This document shows positions 1 through 7,956 of a stretch of DNA of 64,000 nt, piece after piece. Position 1 is the first letter of the stretch; each line of letters begins with the position of its first letter. A program made the position numbers and the translations under genes. The DNA comes from JASBRS01 sp964496495 (GTDB taxonomy: Bacteria > Deinococcota > Deinococci > Deinococcales > Trueperaceae): positions 1 to 64,000 of the forward strand of contig CAZBZU010000012.1 in assembly GCA_964496495.1 (NCBI GenBank), written 5' to 3'. The notes under the pieces were generated by a model that ran no database searches, had not been told where the DNA came from, and saw nothing but the letters and a program-made list of their open reading frames with translations.

Positions 1-339
1 ATGCTGGCGATCTTCCTGCTCGGCTTCTTCATCGACTTCATCGAGATCACCTTCATCGTGGTGCCGCTCATCGCGCCCATCGCCGCGCGCATGTTCGGGC
101 ACGACCTGATGGTGTGGTTCGGCGTGCTCATCGCCATGAACCTGCAGGCATCGTTCCTGACGCCGCCCTTCGGGTTCGCGCTGTTCTACCTCAAGGGCGT
201 CGCGCCCCCCGAGGTGCGCACCACCGACATCTATCGCGGCATCATCCCCTTCGTCGCCATCCAGCTGATCGCCGTGGTGATCATCGCCGTGGCGCCGGGC
301 ATCGTCAACCTGCTGCCGTCGCTGGCCTCCGGGCACTGA
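1..339 (+). CDS. TRAP transporter large permease (DctM-type), C-terminal part
   Basis: The gene is cut by the left edge, so the ATG at position 1 is probably internal. The 112 visible residues are hydrophobic, with three likely membrane helices and the segment LQASFLTPPFGFALFYLKG, which is typical of the C-terminal end of the large membrane subunit of tripartite ATP-independent periplasmic (TRAP) transporters. That subunit drives sodium-coupled uptake of organic acids delivered by a periplasmic binding protein. A TRAP binding-protein gene lies convergently just downstream, so both may serve one transporter. The substrate cannot be read from the sequence. Confidence 0.85.
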   Translation: MLAIFLLGFFIDFIEITFIVVPLIAPIAARMFGHDLMVWFGVLIAMNLQASFLTPPFGFALFYLKGVAPPEVRTTDIYRGIIPFVAIQLIAVVIIAVAPGIVNLLPSLASGH

Positions 340-433
340 CCCCAGCGGTCACGGACTCCACCGGGCTGCGGTCTGACCGGTGCCCTCGGCCGGGCAACCG
401 GCCTGCCGCCGGCCGCTGCCATCGCCAACAGGC

Positions 434-467
434 GCGTGGCGCGTCCGGCCGGCCGGACGCGCCACGC
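434..467. terminator. 34-bp perfect palindrome, likely bidirectional terminator
   Basis: Two 17-base arms (GCGTGGCGCGTCCGGCC and its exact complement) meet with no spacer, in the gap where the permease gene and the oppositely transcribed binding-protein gene converge. In RNA it folds into a very stable hairpin from either strand. No U-run follows, so termination is inferred from position and stability. Confidence 0.6.
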
Positions 468-495
468 TCGCTCGTGCGCCTGCGGGCGCCGAGGC

Positions 496-1578
496 TCAGG
501 TCTGGCTGAAGACGAAGTTCTCGAACGCGAAGGTGTTGAACTTGTCGAAGCCGCGCACCTGTCCCATGAACGAGGTCATGGAGTCGGAGATCTTCTTGTA
601 GGTGGCGTTGGAGCCGCGCAGGTCGTCGTTGACCTTGGTCCAACCGTCGTAGAAGGTCTTGAGCACATCCTGCGGGAAGACCTTGGGCTGCGCTCCGGCC
701 GCCTGCAGGCGCTTGAACGCCGCCGGGTCACCGCTGGTGTAGTTGGAGAGCATCTGCACGTTCACCGCTTGGGCGGCGTTCTCCACGATGCCCTTGATGT
801 CGTCCGGGAGGCCGTTCCAGGTGTCGAGGTTGATGTACAGGCAGAACGCCGCTCCCGGCTCCTGCCAACCCGGGCCGTAGTAGTACTTGGCGGCCTTGTT
901 CAGGCCGAGGATCTCGTCGTCGTGCGGGCCCACCCACTCGGCCGCGTCGAGGACGCCGCGCTGCAACGCCAGGAAGATCTCGCCGCCGGCGAGCGTCTGC
1001 ACGTTGGCGCCGGCCTCTGAGTACACCTTGGCCCCGAGCCCTGCAGTGCGGAACGACAGGCCCTTGAGATCGGCCGGGGAGTTGATCTCCTTGTTGAACC
1101 AGCCGCCCATCTGCTGCCCGGTGTTGCCGGCGAGCAGGCCCTTGAGGTTGCTCTTGGCATTGAGATCGTCCCACAGCGCCTGGCCGCCGCCGGACTCGAT
1201 CCAGGAGTTGATCTGCCTGGGCGTCAGCCCGAACGGCACGGTGGTGAAGAAGGCGTGGGCGAAGTCCTTGCCGACGTAGTAGTACGACGCCGAGTGGCCC
1301 ATCTCGAAGGCGCCGCTGGAGACGGCGTCGAAGACCTCCAGACCGCCCACCTGAGCGCCGGCCTCGTAGACCTGGATGGTGACGTCCCCGTTGGTCATCG
1401 CCTTGACGCGATCGGCGATGGCCTGGGCGCCGCCGAACAGATAGTCGAGCGAGCGCGGCCAGGACGTAACCATGCTCCACTGGTACTTGGATCCCTGGGC
1501 GTTGGCGAACATCAAGGGCGACAGGGTCGCTCCGGCCGCAACGACACCAGCCTTCTTCAGGAAATCACGGCGCTTCAT
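496..1578 (-). CDS. TRAP transporter substrate-binding protein, Tat-exported
   Basis: This 360-residue protein begins with a twin-arginine signal (RRDFLKK followed by a hydrophobic stretch and an ANA-Q cleavage region near residue 27), so it should be exported folded. The body follows the DctP fold: early VTSWP segment, then YEAGAQVGGLEVFDAVSSG, SFRTAGLGAKVYSEAGA and GGEIFLALQRGVLDAAEW, the last two being ligand-site regions. WVGPHDD and the long C-terminal half resemble the mannitol/chloroaromatic-type TRAP subfamily. It would deliver an organic acid or related solute to a DctQM permease. An SD (GGAGGT) precedes the ATG and a TATACT -10 lies at 1622-1627. Confidence 0.9.
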   Translation of the reverse strand: MKRRDFLKKAGVVAAGATLSPLMFANAQGSKYQWSMVTSWPRSLDYLFGGAQAIADRVKAMTNGDVTIQVYEAGAQVGGLEVFDAVSSGAFEMGHSASYYYVGKDFAHAFFTTVPFGLTPRQINSWIESGGGQALWDDLNAKSNLKGLLAGNTGQQMGGWFNKEINSPADLKGLSFRTAGLGAKVYSEAGANVQTLAGGEIFLALQRGVLDAAEWVGPHDDEILGLNKAAKYYYGPGWQEPGAAFCLYINLDTWNGLPDDIKGIVENAAQAVNVQMLSNYTSGDPAAFKRLQAAGAQPKVFPQDVLKTFYDGWTKVNDDLRGSNATYKKISDSMTSFMGQVRGFDKFNTFAFENFVFSQT

Positions 1579-1621
1579 ACAACCTCCGATGCTGGCCTCT
1601 CGAGTTGTTAAAGCCGAGACC

Positions 1622-1627
1622 AGTATA
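1622..1627 (-). promoter_or_regulatory. -10 box of the TRAP binding-protein gene
   Basis: On the minus strand this reads TATACT, part of TTATACT, and predicts a transcript start near 1615 with a leader of about 37 bases that carries the GGAGGT SD. No good -35 is visible 17 bases upstream (AGGACC). Confidence 0.5.
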
Positions 1628-1689
1628 AGGTTTCACCCGGGCGCGGTCCTCCCCGCGCTTGTGTACGGACACCGGCGCCGTCCAGCGCG

Positions 1690-1906
1690 GTCCGCGACCC
1701 AGCTGCAGGCCGCGGCGCCGGCGGGCGCCGAGGCGCCATACGGGGTCGAGGTGGCAGCCTCATGCGGCGCCGCCCACATGACAGCGATCCGTCCCACGGG
1801 CACCCGCGACGTGATCGAGGCCACGGGGTCGGGCCGTCTCGACGTCGCCTTCTTCCCGCCCGACGGCGTCGTCGCCGCTCGTCGCGAGATCGGCGCCCCG
1901 TCGTGA
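1690..1906 (+). pseudogene. Possible remnant of a PhnD-like periplasmic binding protein
   Basis: No intact gene is evident in the 1628-1983 gap. One plus-strand frame ending in TGA at 1904-1906 reads YGVEV, then RDVIEATGSGRLDVAFF and GVVAARREIGA. This resembles the region of phosphonate/phosphate-type binding proteins (PhnD family) usually written as xVIEAhxSGxVDhAahGPxSYVhAxxxxGA. There is no credible start, signal peptide or remaining domain, so if the likeness is real this is a decayed fragment of about 60 codons. The match is by eye and weak. Confidence 0.3.
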
Positions 1907-1996
1907 CTGCGCGCCAGCCTGGTGCGACGCCGTGCACGGCGGCCGCGCGCGAATCGCTCACGGGAAGGTCGGCGGAGGGCGGGTAGAATGGCCGGC

Positions 1997-2488
1997 ATGA
2001 GACGGTTCCTGAACACACGCCTCGGCGTGACCCTCGCGGCCGTGCTGCTGGCAACCTGTATCGCCACGGCAAGCGCCCAGAACGGCAACTGGGTCGGGCT
2101 CCGGTCCGGATACCCGCTCGGCGTCACCCTGCACTACGGCCTGAAGAACGGGCTGGCCAGCGGCGCCGACCTGCGAATCAGCGGTCGCGTCTACGTCTAC
2201 GGCTCGGTGGCGCACTTCGGTATCGGTCTCGACGCCATGCACGACGTGCTGGTGAGGTCGCCCTTCAGCGTCTACCTGGGCGGCGGGCCGGCCCTGGACG
2301 TCGGCTCGGACGGCAGCTACCTCGACGTGCACGCGCTCGCGGGGAGCGAGTTCCGCTTCGTGGACCTGGGCGTGCCGCAGCTCGGCATCTTCGCCGAAGG
2401 CACCCTGGGAGCCCTCATCGGCATCAGCAACCAGCCGTCACGCATCCCCACGTTCGGCCTGGCCCTGGGCGTCAACTACCACTTCTAG
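1997..2488 (+). CDS. Exported small beta-barrel-like protein of unknown function
   Basis: This 163-residue protein has a clear signal peptide (MRRFLNTRLGVTLAAVLLAT, cleavage near ASA-Q). The rest is alternating glycine- and aromatic-rich strands ending in the aromatic residue F (GVNYHF), the pattern of an outer-membrane barrel. I do not recognise a family. The ATG at 1997 was chosen over the ATG at 1988 because TAGAAT at 1984-1989 lies exactly 7 bases upstream, fitting a leaderless mRNA. Its TAG stop overlaps the TAG stop of the convergent gene in the palindrome CTAG. Confidence 0.7.
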   Translation: MRRFLNTRLGVTLAAVLLATCIATASAQNGNWVGLRSGYPLGVTLHYGLKNGLASGADLRISGRVYVYGSVAHFGIGLDAMHDVLVRSPFSVYLGGGPALDVGSDGSYLDVHALAGSEFRFVDLGVPQLGIFAEGTLGALIGISNQPSRIPTFGLALGVNYHF

Positions 2489-3036
2489 CGTCCGCGACTC
2501 TCGACCAGCCCGACGAGCGCCTCGGGGTCCCTCGGCGCCAGCAGCACCGGCGCGCCCGCGTCCGGCCGGAGCAGCACGCCTCGGCCGCGGCGCACGGCCA
2601 CGACGACGAGCACGCCGCCGAGCCCGGAGAGCGGGAAGCGCCCCACGTAGTAGCCGGGGAGGTGGCTGCGCGGCCATCCCAGGTGCAGGCCGGGCCCCAC
2701 CTTGAGGTCGAAGTCGATCTGCTCCGTAGCGGCTACGGAGCGGAGCGGGACGGTTCGGTGGCCGAGCAGCGTGGTGATCACGAGCGTGCGGGCCCGCAAG
2801 CGGTAGTCGAGCCGGCGCGGAGCGGCGTGGATCCCCCAGATGGCGATGGCGGCCGCGGCGACCACGCCCACCAGCCACAGAGCGGCGATGGCGGGCGCCA
2901 GCTCCGATCCGGCCTCGCCGGGCGCCAGCGCGCGCCACAGCACCACGCCAGTGGCCACCGCCCCGATGGCGGCCACCAGCAGGGTGGGCCACGCCTCGGG
3001 ACGCTCGCGCTGGGGGCGGAGCTCAGGCGTCGGCAT
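2485..3036 (-). CDS. PH-like (bPH) domain membrane protein
   Basis: Of 183 residues, two membrane helices lie at about 18-36 and 46-66, followed by a beta-rich domain (LDYRLRARTLVITTLLGHRTVPLRSV, later GYYVGRF and ALVGLVESRG) typical of bacterial PH-like domains found after paired helices. The role is unknown; such domains sit at the inner membrane face. The ATG at 3036 has a GGGAGGAGG SD; an ATG further upstream would overlap the preceding gene more. It is the last gene of the SPFH operon and overlaps the ribbon-helix-helix gene by 14 bases. Confidence 0.7.
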   Translation of the reverse strand: MPTPELRPQRERPEAWPTLLVAAIGAVATGVVLWRALAPGEAGSELAPAIAALWLVGVVAAAAIAIWGIHAAPRRLDYRLRARTLVITTLLGHRTVPLRSVAATEQIDFDLKVGPGLHLGWPRSHLPGYYVGRFPLSGLGGVLVVVAVRRGRGVLLRPDAGAPVLLAPRDPEALVGLVESRGR

Positions 3037-3220
3037 CCGCCTCCTCCCGTGCCGCAACGTCCGCCTCCCTGGCCGGCAACCGGCCCGCGCGACGCAAGGC
3101 CTCCATCAGCACGAACTCGATCTGCGCGTTCACGCTGCGCAGGTCGTCCGACGCCCACTTCTCGAGCGCCGCATGGACGCGCGGGTCGATGCGCAACAGG
3201 AAGCGCTTGCGGTCGGCCAT
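3023..3220 (-). CDS. Ribbon-helix-helix (Arc/CopG-like) DNA-binding protein
   Basis: This 65-residue protein opens with KRFLLRIDP, a beta strand, followed by RVHAALEKWASDDLRSVNAQIEFVLMEALRRAG, two helices: the complete ribbon-helix-helix fold that dimerises and inserts its strand into the DNA major groove. The acidic tail (EEADADA) is probably disordered. No toxin partner is adjacent, so a toxin-antitoxin role is unlikely. It lies 8 bases after the hydrolase gene and within the SPFH operon, where it may regulate that operon; this is inference. Confidence 0.8.
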   Translation of the reverse strand: MADRKRFLLRIDPRVHAALEKWASDDLRSVNAQIEFVLMEALRRAGRLPAREADVAAREEADADA

Positions 3221-3228
3221 GGGACCCC

Positions 3229-4941
3229 TCAGCCGGACGCGGTCAGGTAGCCGAGCAGCCAGGTGTGGAGCGCTTGGATGAGGACTGGCGACAGCGGCGT
3301 GCCGGCGTCCGGCAGGCTGTGGTCGATGGCACTTCCGCGCACCTGGTAGAGGTCGTGGGCCAGGTCGGGCAAGAAGAGATAGGTCGCGTGACTCGCGGCT
3401 TTCGCCAGCGCCCGTCCGTTGGCCTCGGTGACCTGCACGTCCTTGCCGCCCTGCACCACCAGCACCGGCGCGCTCACGCGGGAGGCGAGGGCGGCCGGGT
3501 CCTGCGCGAACTCGCTGCGCAGCAGCCCGGCGGCGTGGGCGAAGGTGGCGGCCCAGGGGTTGCTCGCCAGCTCTCCGGTGAGCTCCATGCTGACGCCGCT
3601 GCTGTGCTTGATCGCGGCGATGGCTGCCTCCAGCTGGGTTCGGGTCGTCGCGATGTCTTGCGGCGAGGCGCCCTTCAAGCGGTCCTGGTAGGTCACCTGG
3701 TCGAGGATGACGGCGTCGAGCGGCATCCCCGGCGACTCCAGCAGCACCACCGCGGTCGGGTCCGCGTATCCCTCCGCAACGGAATAGAGCGCGATCAGGC
3801 CTCCCTCGGAGTGGCCCATCAGCGCCACCCGCGTGCCGTCCACGCCGGGCTGCCGCCGCAGCCACGCCATCCAGTCGTGGACGTTCTGCGCGTAGGTCTG
3901 CAGGGTGACGGCGTTGCCGTCGCCGGTGCTGGCCCCGATACCGAGCTTGTCGATACGCAGCACGGCGAACCCCTGGCATCCGAGGGCGTAGGCCAGCTGG
4001 CGGTACACGCCGTTGGTGAGGAGCGGCGGCACGTTGCCGTTGCGGTCGACGGCGCCGCTGCCCGGCAGCAGCAGCAGGGCCGGCGCCGGCCGCGCGCTCT
4101 TGGGCACCGTGAGGCTGCCCGCCAGGGTCGCGCCGGCGCTCGTGACGCTGCCGTCGCGTTCGCTGACACACTGCTTCTGGCGGGCCAGGGTCTGCTCGAG
4201 CTGCGAGACGGCCGCAGCCTGGGAAGCGGCCTGCGCGGCGGCGCTCGCGGCGCTCGCCGGCGTCTCGAGCTGATAGCGCAGGCCCACCGAGGGTTGGCCG
4301 AAGGCCAGCAGGGTGCCGTCCTGGCCGCGCCACATGGTGAGCTTCACGACCTGCCCGGCGACCTTCATGGTGGCGCCGATGCGCTCGGCCGGGCGCGACT
4401 GGCCGCCTCCGAGGTCGACGTCCTCCTCGCCCTCCGGCGACAGCGTGACGGTGCCGGTCGCCGCCGCTTGCGGCACCAGCACGTCGACGGTCGACTCGCC
4501 CGCCGGCTTCGGCCCGAGGCGGTCGAGCAGCAGCTGCCAGCCGTCGAGCATGCTGTTGTCGAGCACCACGACCGGGCCCGGCAGCGGCACGTCCAGGCTC
4601 CGGCTGTGGCCGGCTTGCTGGATGGTGAGGGCGGCGTTGTGCGCCTGGATGGCCGCCTCGATGGTCACCGGCGCTCCACGCGCGGTGCCCTCGAGGCGGT
4701 AGCTCAGGGCATGGCCGTCGCTACCCACCTGCAGACGGTCGCTGAGGTCGGCCAGACCGGTGAGGTGGAGGCTCGACAGGCTGGTGGCGCCGGACGCGTC
4801 GCGCGTCAGCGCCAGGTCGAAGGTCCCCAGCGCCTTGCCGCCCTGGCTGATCTGGTAGGTCTGCGCCGCCGCCGTTCCGGCGAGCGCAAGCACCGCCAGC
4901 GCCACCAGCGCGGGAGCGCGGAGGCTCGAGCTAGCCCGCAT
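3229..4941 (-). CDS. Secreted alpha/beta hydrolase with N-terminal accessory domain
   Basis: The 570-residue protein has a signal peptide (cleavage near AAA-Q, residue 26), a beta-rich N-terminal region to about residue 215, an Ala/Gln-rich linker, and an alpha/beta hydrolase domain from about 245. The nucleophile elbow is MGHSEGG, an acid candidate lies in VQGGKDVQV, and the histidine is in LPDLAHDLYQV. This makes it a serine hydrolase (esterase or dipeptidyl-peptidase-like), acting outside the cytoplasm. Its start overlaps the SPFH stop by 11 bases, implying translational coupling. The substrate is unknown. Confidence 0.8.
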   Translation of the reverse strand: MRASSSLRAPALVALAVLALAGTAAAQTYQISQGGKALGTFDLALTRDASGATSLSSLHLTGLADLSDRLQVGSDGHALSYRLEGTARGAPVTIEAAIQAHNAALTIQQAGHSRSLDVPLPGPVVVLDNSMLDGWQLLLDRLGPKPAGESTVDVLVPQAAATGTVTLSPEGEEDVDLGGGQSRPAERIGATMKVAGQVVKLTMWRGQDGTLLAFGQPSVGLRYQLETPASAASAAAQAASQAAAVSQLEQTLARQKQCVSERDGSVTSAGATLAGSLTVPKSARPAPALLLLPGSGAVDRNGNVPPLLTNGVYRQLAYALGCQGFAVLRIDKLGIGASTGDGNAVTLQTYAQNVHDWMAWLRRQPGVDGTRVALMGHSEGGLIALYSVAEGYADPTAVVLLESPGMPLDAVILDQVTYQDRLKGASPQDIATTRTQLEAAIAAIKHSSGVSMELTGELASNPWAATFAHAAGLLRSEFAQDPAALASRVSAPVLVVQGGKDVQVTEANGRALAKAASHATYLFLPDLAHDLYQVRGSAIDHSLPDAGTPLSPVLIQALHTWLLGYLTASG

Positions 4942-5809
4942 ACAGCGTCCCCGTGTTCACCACCGGGGTGCTGGCCTGCTCGCTGGTGAGGGCCACCATC
5001 AGGTTGTTCGCCATGGCGGCGCGCTTGTCCTGATCGAGCTCCACCACACCGCGCGCGGCCAGGCCCTCGAGCGCCTCCTCCACCATGCCGACGGCCGCCT
5101 CGACGATCAGCTTGCGGGCGGCGACCACCGCCTGGGCCTGCTGGCGCCGGAGCATCGCCTGTGCGATCTCGGGTGCGTAGGCGAGGTGGGTGAGCCGCGC
5201 TTCCAGCACGTCGACACCGGCCACCTCCAGGCGCGCGTCGAGCTCCTCCTTGAGCGCCGCGGCCAGCTCCTCCGGGTTCTCCCTGAGGCTCTGGCGCTCC
5301 TGGCCGCTGGCGTCGTACGGGTAGCGCGTGGCCAGGCTGCGGATGGCCGTCTCGGCCTGGATGTCCACGAACTCCTCGTAGTCGTCGACGTCGAACACCG
5401 CCTTGGCCGACTCCACCACCCGCCACACCACCACGGCCGCGATCTCGACGGGATTGCCGTCGGCGTCGTTGACCTTGAGCTTGTCGCTGTTGAAGTTGCG
5501 AACCCGAAGGCTCACCCTGCGTTTGTTGGTGAAGGGGTTGGTCCACCAGAAGCCCGGGTGTCGCATGCTCCCGGCGTAGCTGCCGAAGAAGATGAGCACG
5601 CGCGCCTCGTTGGGCTGCACCGTGAAGAAGCCCGGGGCGAGCAGGAATGCCAGCGCCCACAGCACGATACCGAGCACGATGGCGCCACTTCCGTTCACGG
5701 ACGCACCGTCGACGAACCGCCACACGCCCACGCCGACCAGAGCGAGCTCGAGCGCGAGCACCGGGAAGCCGTTGAGGCCGAACGGACGCTTCTCTTGTAC
5801 GCGGATCAT
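4931..5809 (-). CDS. SPFH/Band 7 (slipin-like) membrane protein
   Basis: This 292-residue protein has two N-terminal hydrophobic segments (about 18-34 and 43-60) then the SPFH domain: FFTVQPNEARVLIFFGSYAGSM, NPVEIAAVVVWRV, DVLEARLTHLAYAPEIAQAM and a C-terminal helix ALEGLAARGVVELDQDKRAAMANNLMV. SPFH proteins assemble into membrane-associated cages or microdomains and often escort proteases. Here the neighbour is a secreted hydrolase rather than an NfeD partner. A strong SD (AAGGAGG) lies 4 bases before the ATG. It is the first gene of a four-gene operon running to 2485. Confidence 0.85.
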   Translation of the reverse strand: MIRVQEKRPFGLNGFPVLALELALVGVGVWRFVDGASVNGSGAIVLGIVLWALAFLLAPGFFTVQPNEARVLIFFGSYAGSMRHPGFWWTNPFTNKRRVSLRVRNFNSDKLKVNDADGNPVEIAAVVVWRVVESAKAVFDVDDYEEFVDIQAETAIRSLATRYPYDASGQERQSLRENPEELAAALKEELDARLEVAGVDVLEARLTHLAYAPEIAQAMLRRQQAQAVVAARKLIVEAAVGMVEEALEGLAARGVVELDQDKRAAMANNLMVALTSEQASTPVVNTGTLYAG

Positions 5810-5963
5810 GATGCCTCCTTTGGCAGCGAGATGCTATCACATCGGTATCACCTTGGCGAGGGACACATGCCTCCACGGTAAGAGGACCGTAAGGCGGCGC
5901 CGGCTAGCTTGGTCGCAACTCCCAGGCGCGTCGGCGGGGCAGCCGAAGGCGCCGAAGGTAAGG

Positions 5964-7946
5964 ATGGGCCCCAGCGTGACCGGCCGAGGCGATCACTCCC
6001 ACCCCCGCGATTCCCAACCGGCTCTTCTCCCGTGGCTCGCGCGCCTCCCGCTGCGCACCAAGCTCGCCGTGCTCTACCTCCTGGCGATCCTCGTCATCGG
6101 AGGCGCGGCCTACGTGACCGACGGGATGCTGGTCGCGCACGGCTTCCGAGAGGCCGAGCACGAAGCGGTGGTGGCGCAGCTCGATCGCGCCGGCGCCGCG
6201 CTGCAGCTGCGCGCAGACGACCTCTACCACTCGGTGGACGACTGGGCGACGTGGGACGCGAGCTACGACTACGTCGCCACCCTCGACCCCGGCTTCGCGA
6301 AGGAGAACCTGTTCCAGGACAGCCTCGCGACCCTCGGCGTCACCTTCATGATGTTCCTCGACGCCAACGGCAAGCCGGTGAAGTACCTGGGCTACGACCT
6401 CACCAGCGGCGCTCCGGACGATCGCTGGCGCAGCGTCCCCAGCCACGTTCCTGGTGGGCTGACGACGCCGTCCGCCGGCGAGGGCCTGGTGCGACTCGGC
6501 GACGCCGCCGCCCTGGTGGCGTACCGGCCCATCCTGCGCAGCGACGGCAGCGGTCCGGCGCGAGGCACCCTCGTCATGGGGCACACCATCGACAGCGACG
6601 TGGCGACCAAGCTCTCGAAGGCGCTGGCCGCCCGCGTGAGCCTGTCTCCGGCGAGCGAGCCGGTCGTCGATGCCGTCTCGGCCCTGGGACCGGACAGCAT
6701 CCAGGGCCGCACCACCCTGGCGGGCCTCGATGGCGGGCCCGCCGTCCTCGTGCAAGTCCAGGCCCGACGCCCCGTGGCCGCTCAGGCGCGGCTCACCCAG
6801 CGTGCCATGCTGCTGGCGCTCATCGGCGTGGCGCTCGCCGGCGGGTTGGCGGCGGCGCTGGTGCTCGAGCTGCAGGTGTCCGGGCCGCTCACGCGGCTCA
6901 CCCGCGACGTCGGCCGCATCTCCGAGGACGCCGACGCCAGGCAGCGCGTCACGGTGCCGCGCGGCCGCGAGCTTGGCCGCCTGGCTTTCAGCGTCAACAC
7001 CCTGCTGGAACGCCTGGAGCGCCGCCGCGCCGAGCTGACCACCCGCGAGCGCCGCTTCCGCCGCCTGTTCGTCGACTCGCCCGTGGCGAGCGCCATCCTC
7101 ACCAGTGGAGGCCGCGTCGTGCAGTGCAACCCGGCCTTCGAACGCATCTTCGGCTACACCGCCGAGGAGCTCCGCCGACCGCGCGGGGTGCTCCTGATCG
7201 CCGCCGACGGCGGCAGCGATCAGGAGCAGGAGGCGATGCAGAGCATCGCCAGTGGACGGGTGCAGCGCTACCAGTGGGAGCGCCGCCTGGTCCGCAAGGA
7301 CGGCACGCCGGTCTACGCGCTGATGCAGATGTCCGGGCTCGAGCGCGACCCCGACGAGACCGACACCTACATCGTGCAGGTGCTGGATTTCACCGCCCGC
7401 CGCGAGCGCGAGGAGGAGGCCCTGACCCTGGCGTTCCAGGACCCGCTCACCGGTCTGGCCAACCGCCGGGTCCTGCTCCACCGGCTCTCGGAGGCCGGCC
7501 ACGACACCGGTGAGGAGCGAGGCGCGCTCATCTACCTCGACCTCGACCGCTTCAAGGGCGTGAACGACCGCTGCGGTCACGATGTCGGCGACCGCGTGCT
7601 GGTGGAGCTCACCCAGCGCATGGTGCATCAGCTGCGCGGCCCGGACCTGCTCGCCCGCCTGGGCGGCGACGAGTTCGCGGCCTTCCTGCCCGACCTCACC
7701 GAGGGCGCCGCCCGCAAGGTCGCCGAGCGGCTGGCCGCCGCCGTCAAGGAACCCGTCGACATCGGAAACGGCGCCACCGCGCGCCTCGCCGTCAGCATCG
7801 GCGTCGCCATGGGTCCGGTGCCGGACGAGGAAGCGGAGCGCTGGCTGCGCCGCGCCGACGAGGCGATGTACCGGGCCAAGCGCAGCGGCGGCGGGCGCGC
7901 CGTCGTCGCCACGGCACCCGCGTGCGCCGAGAGGGGCGACGCGTGA
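5964..7946 (+). CDS. Diguanylate cyclase with CHASE4, HAMP and PAS domains
   Basis: The 660-residue inner-membrane protein contains TM1 (about 26-50), an extracytoplasmic CHASE4 sensor (DDWATWDASYDYV and GFAKENL), TM2 (about 270-293), HAMP, a PAS domain (FRRLFVDSPVASAI, then VQCNPAFERIFGYT) and a GGDEF domain. The active site is an intact GGDEF in ARLGGDEFAAF, with a product-inhibition site RGPD five residues before it. It should make cyclic di-GMP in response to an external ligand. No EAL domain is attached. The ATG at 5964 follows AAGGTAAGG; the open frame extends further upstream but looks non-coding. Confidence 0.9.
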   Translation: MGPSVTGRGDHSHPRDSQPALLPWLARLPLRTKLAVLYLLAILVIGGAAYVTDGMLVAHGFREAEHEAVVAQLDRAGAALQLRADDLYHSVDDWATWDASYDYVATLDPGFAKENLFQDSLATLGVTFMMFLDANGKPVKYLGYDLTSGAPDDRWRSVPSHVPGGLTTPSAGEGLVRLGDAAALVAYRPILRSDGSGPARGTLVMGHTIDSDVATKLSKALAARVSLSPASEPVVDAVSALGPDSIQGRTTLAGLDGGPAVLVQVQARRPVAAQARLTQRAMLLALIGVALAGGLAAALVLELQVSGPLTRLTRDVGRISEDADARQRVTVPRGRELGRLAFSVNTLLERLERRRAELTTRERRFRRLFVDSPVASAILTSGGRVVQCNPAFERIFGYTAEELRRPRGVLLIAADGGSDQEQEAMQSIASGRVQRYQWERRLVRKDGTPVYALMQMSGLERDPDETDTYIVQVLDFTARREREEEALTLAFQDPLTGLANRRVLLHRLSEAGHDTGEERGALIYLDLDRFKGVNDRCGHDVGDRVLVELTQRMVHQLRGPDLLARLGGDEFAAFLPDLTEGAARKVAERLAAAVKEPVDIGNGATARLAVSIGVAMGPVPDEEAERWLRRADEAMYRAKRSGGGRAVVATAPACAERGDA

Positions 7947-7956
7947 GCTCAGCCGC

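Noticed and set aside
3023..3220. Ribbon-helix-helix gene as an antitoxin
   Set aside because: No small toxin gene is adjacent; it is embedded in an SPFH operon between full-length genes.
2662..4989. 775-codon plus-strand open frame opposite the hydrolase gene
   Set aside because: It is antisense to a hydrolase with a signal peptide and catalytic motifs. Its product is Arg/Gly/His/Gln-rich, the usual shadow frame in GC-rich DNA. The same applies to long frames opposite the GGDEF gene (5904-7628), the peptidase (15150-17036), ppdK (31492-33006, 33169-34413) and ftsK (57918-59897).
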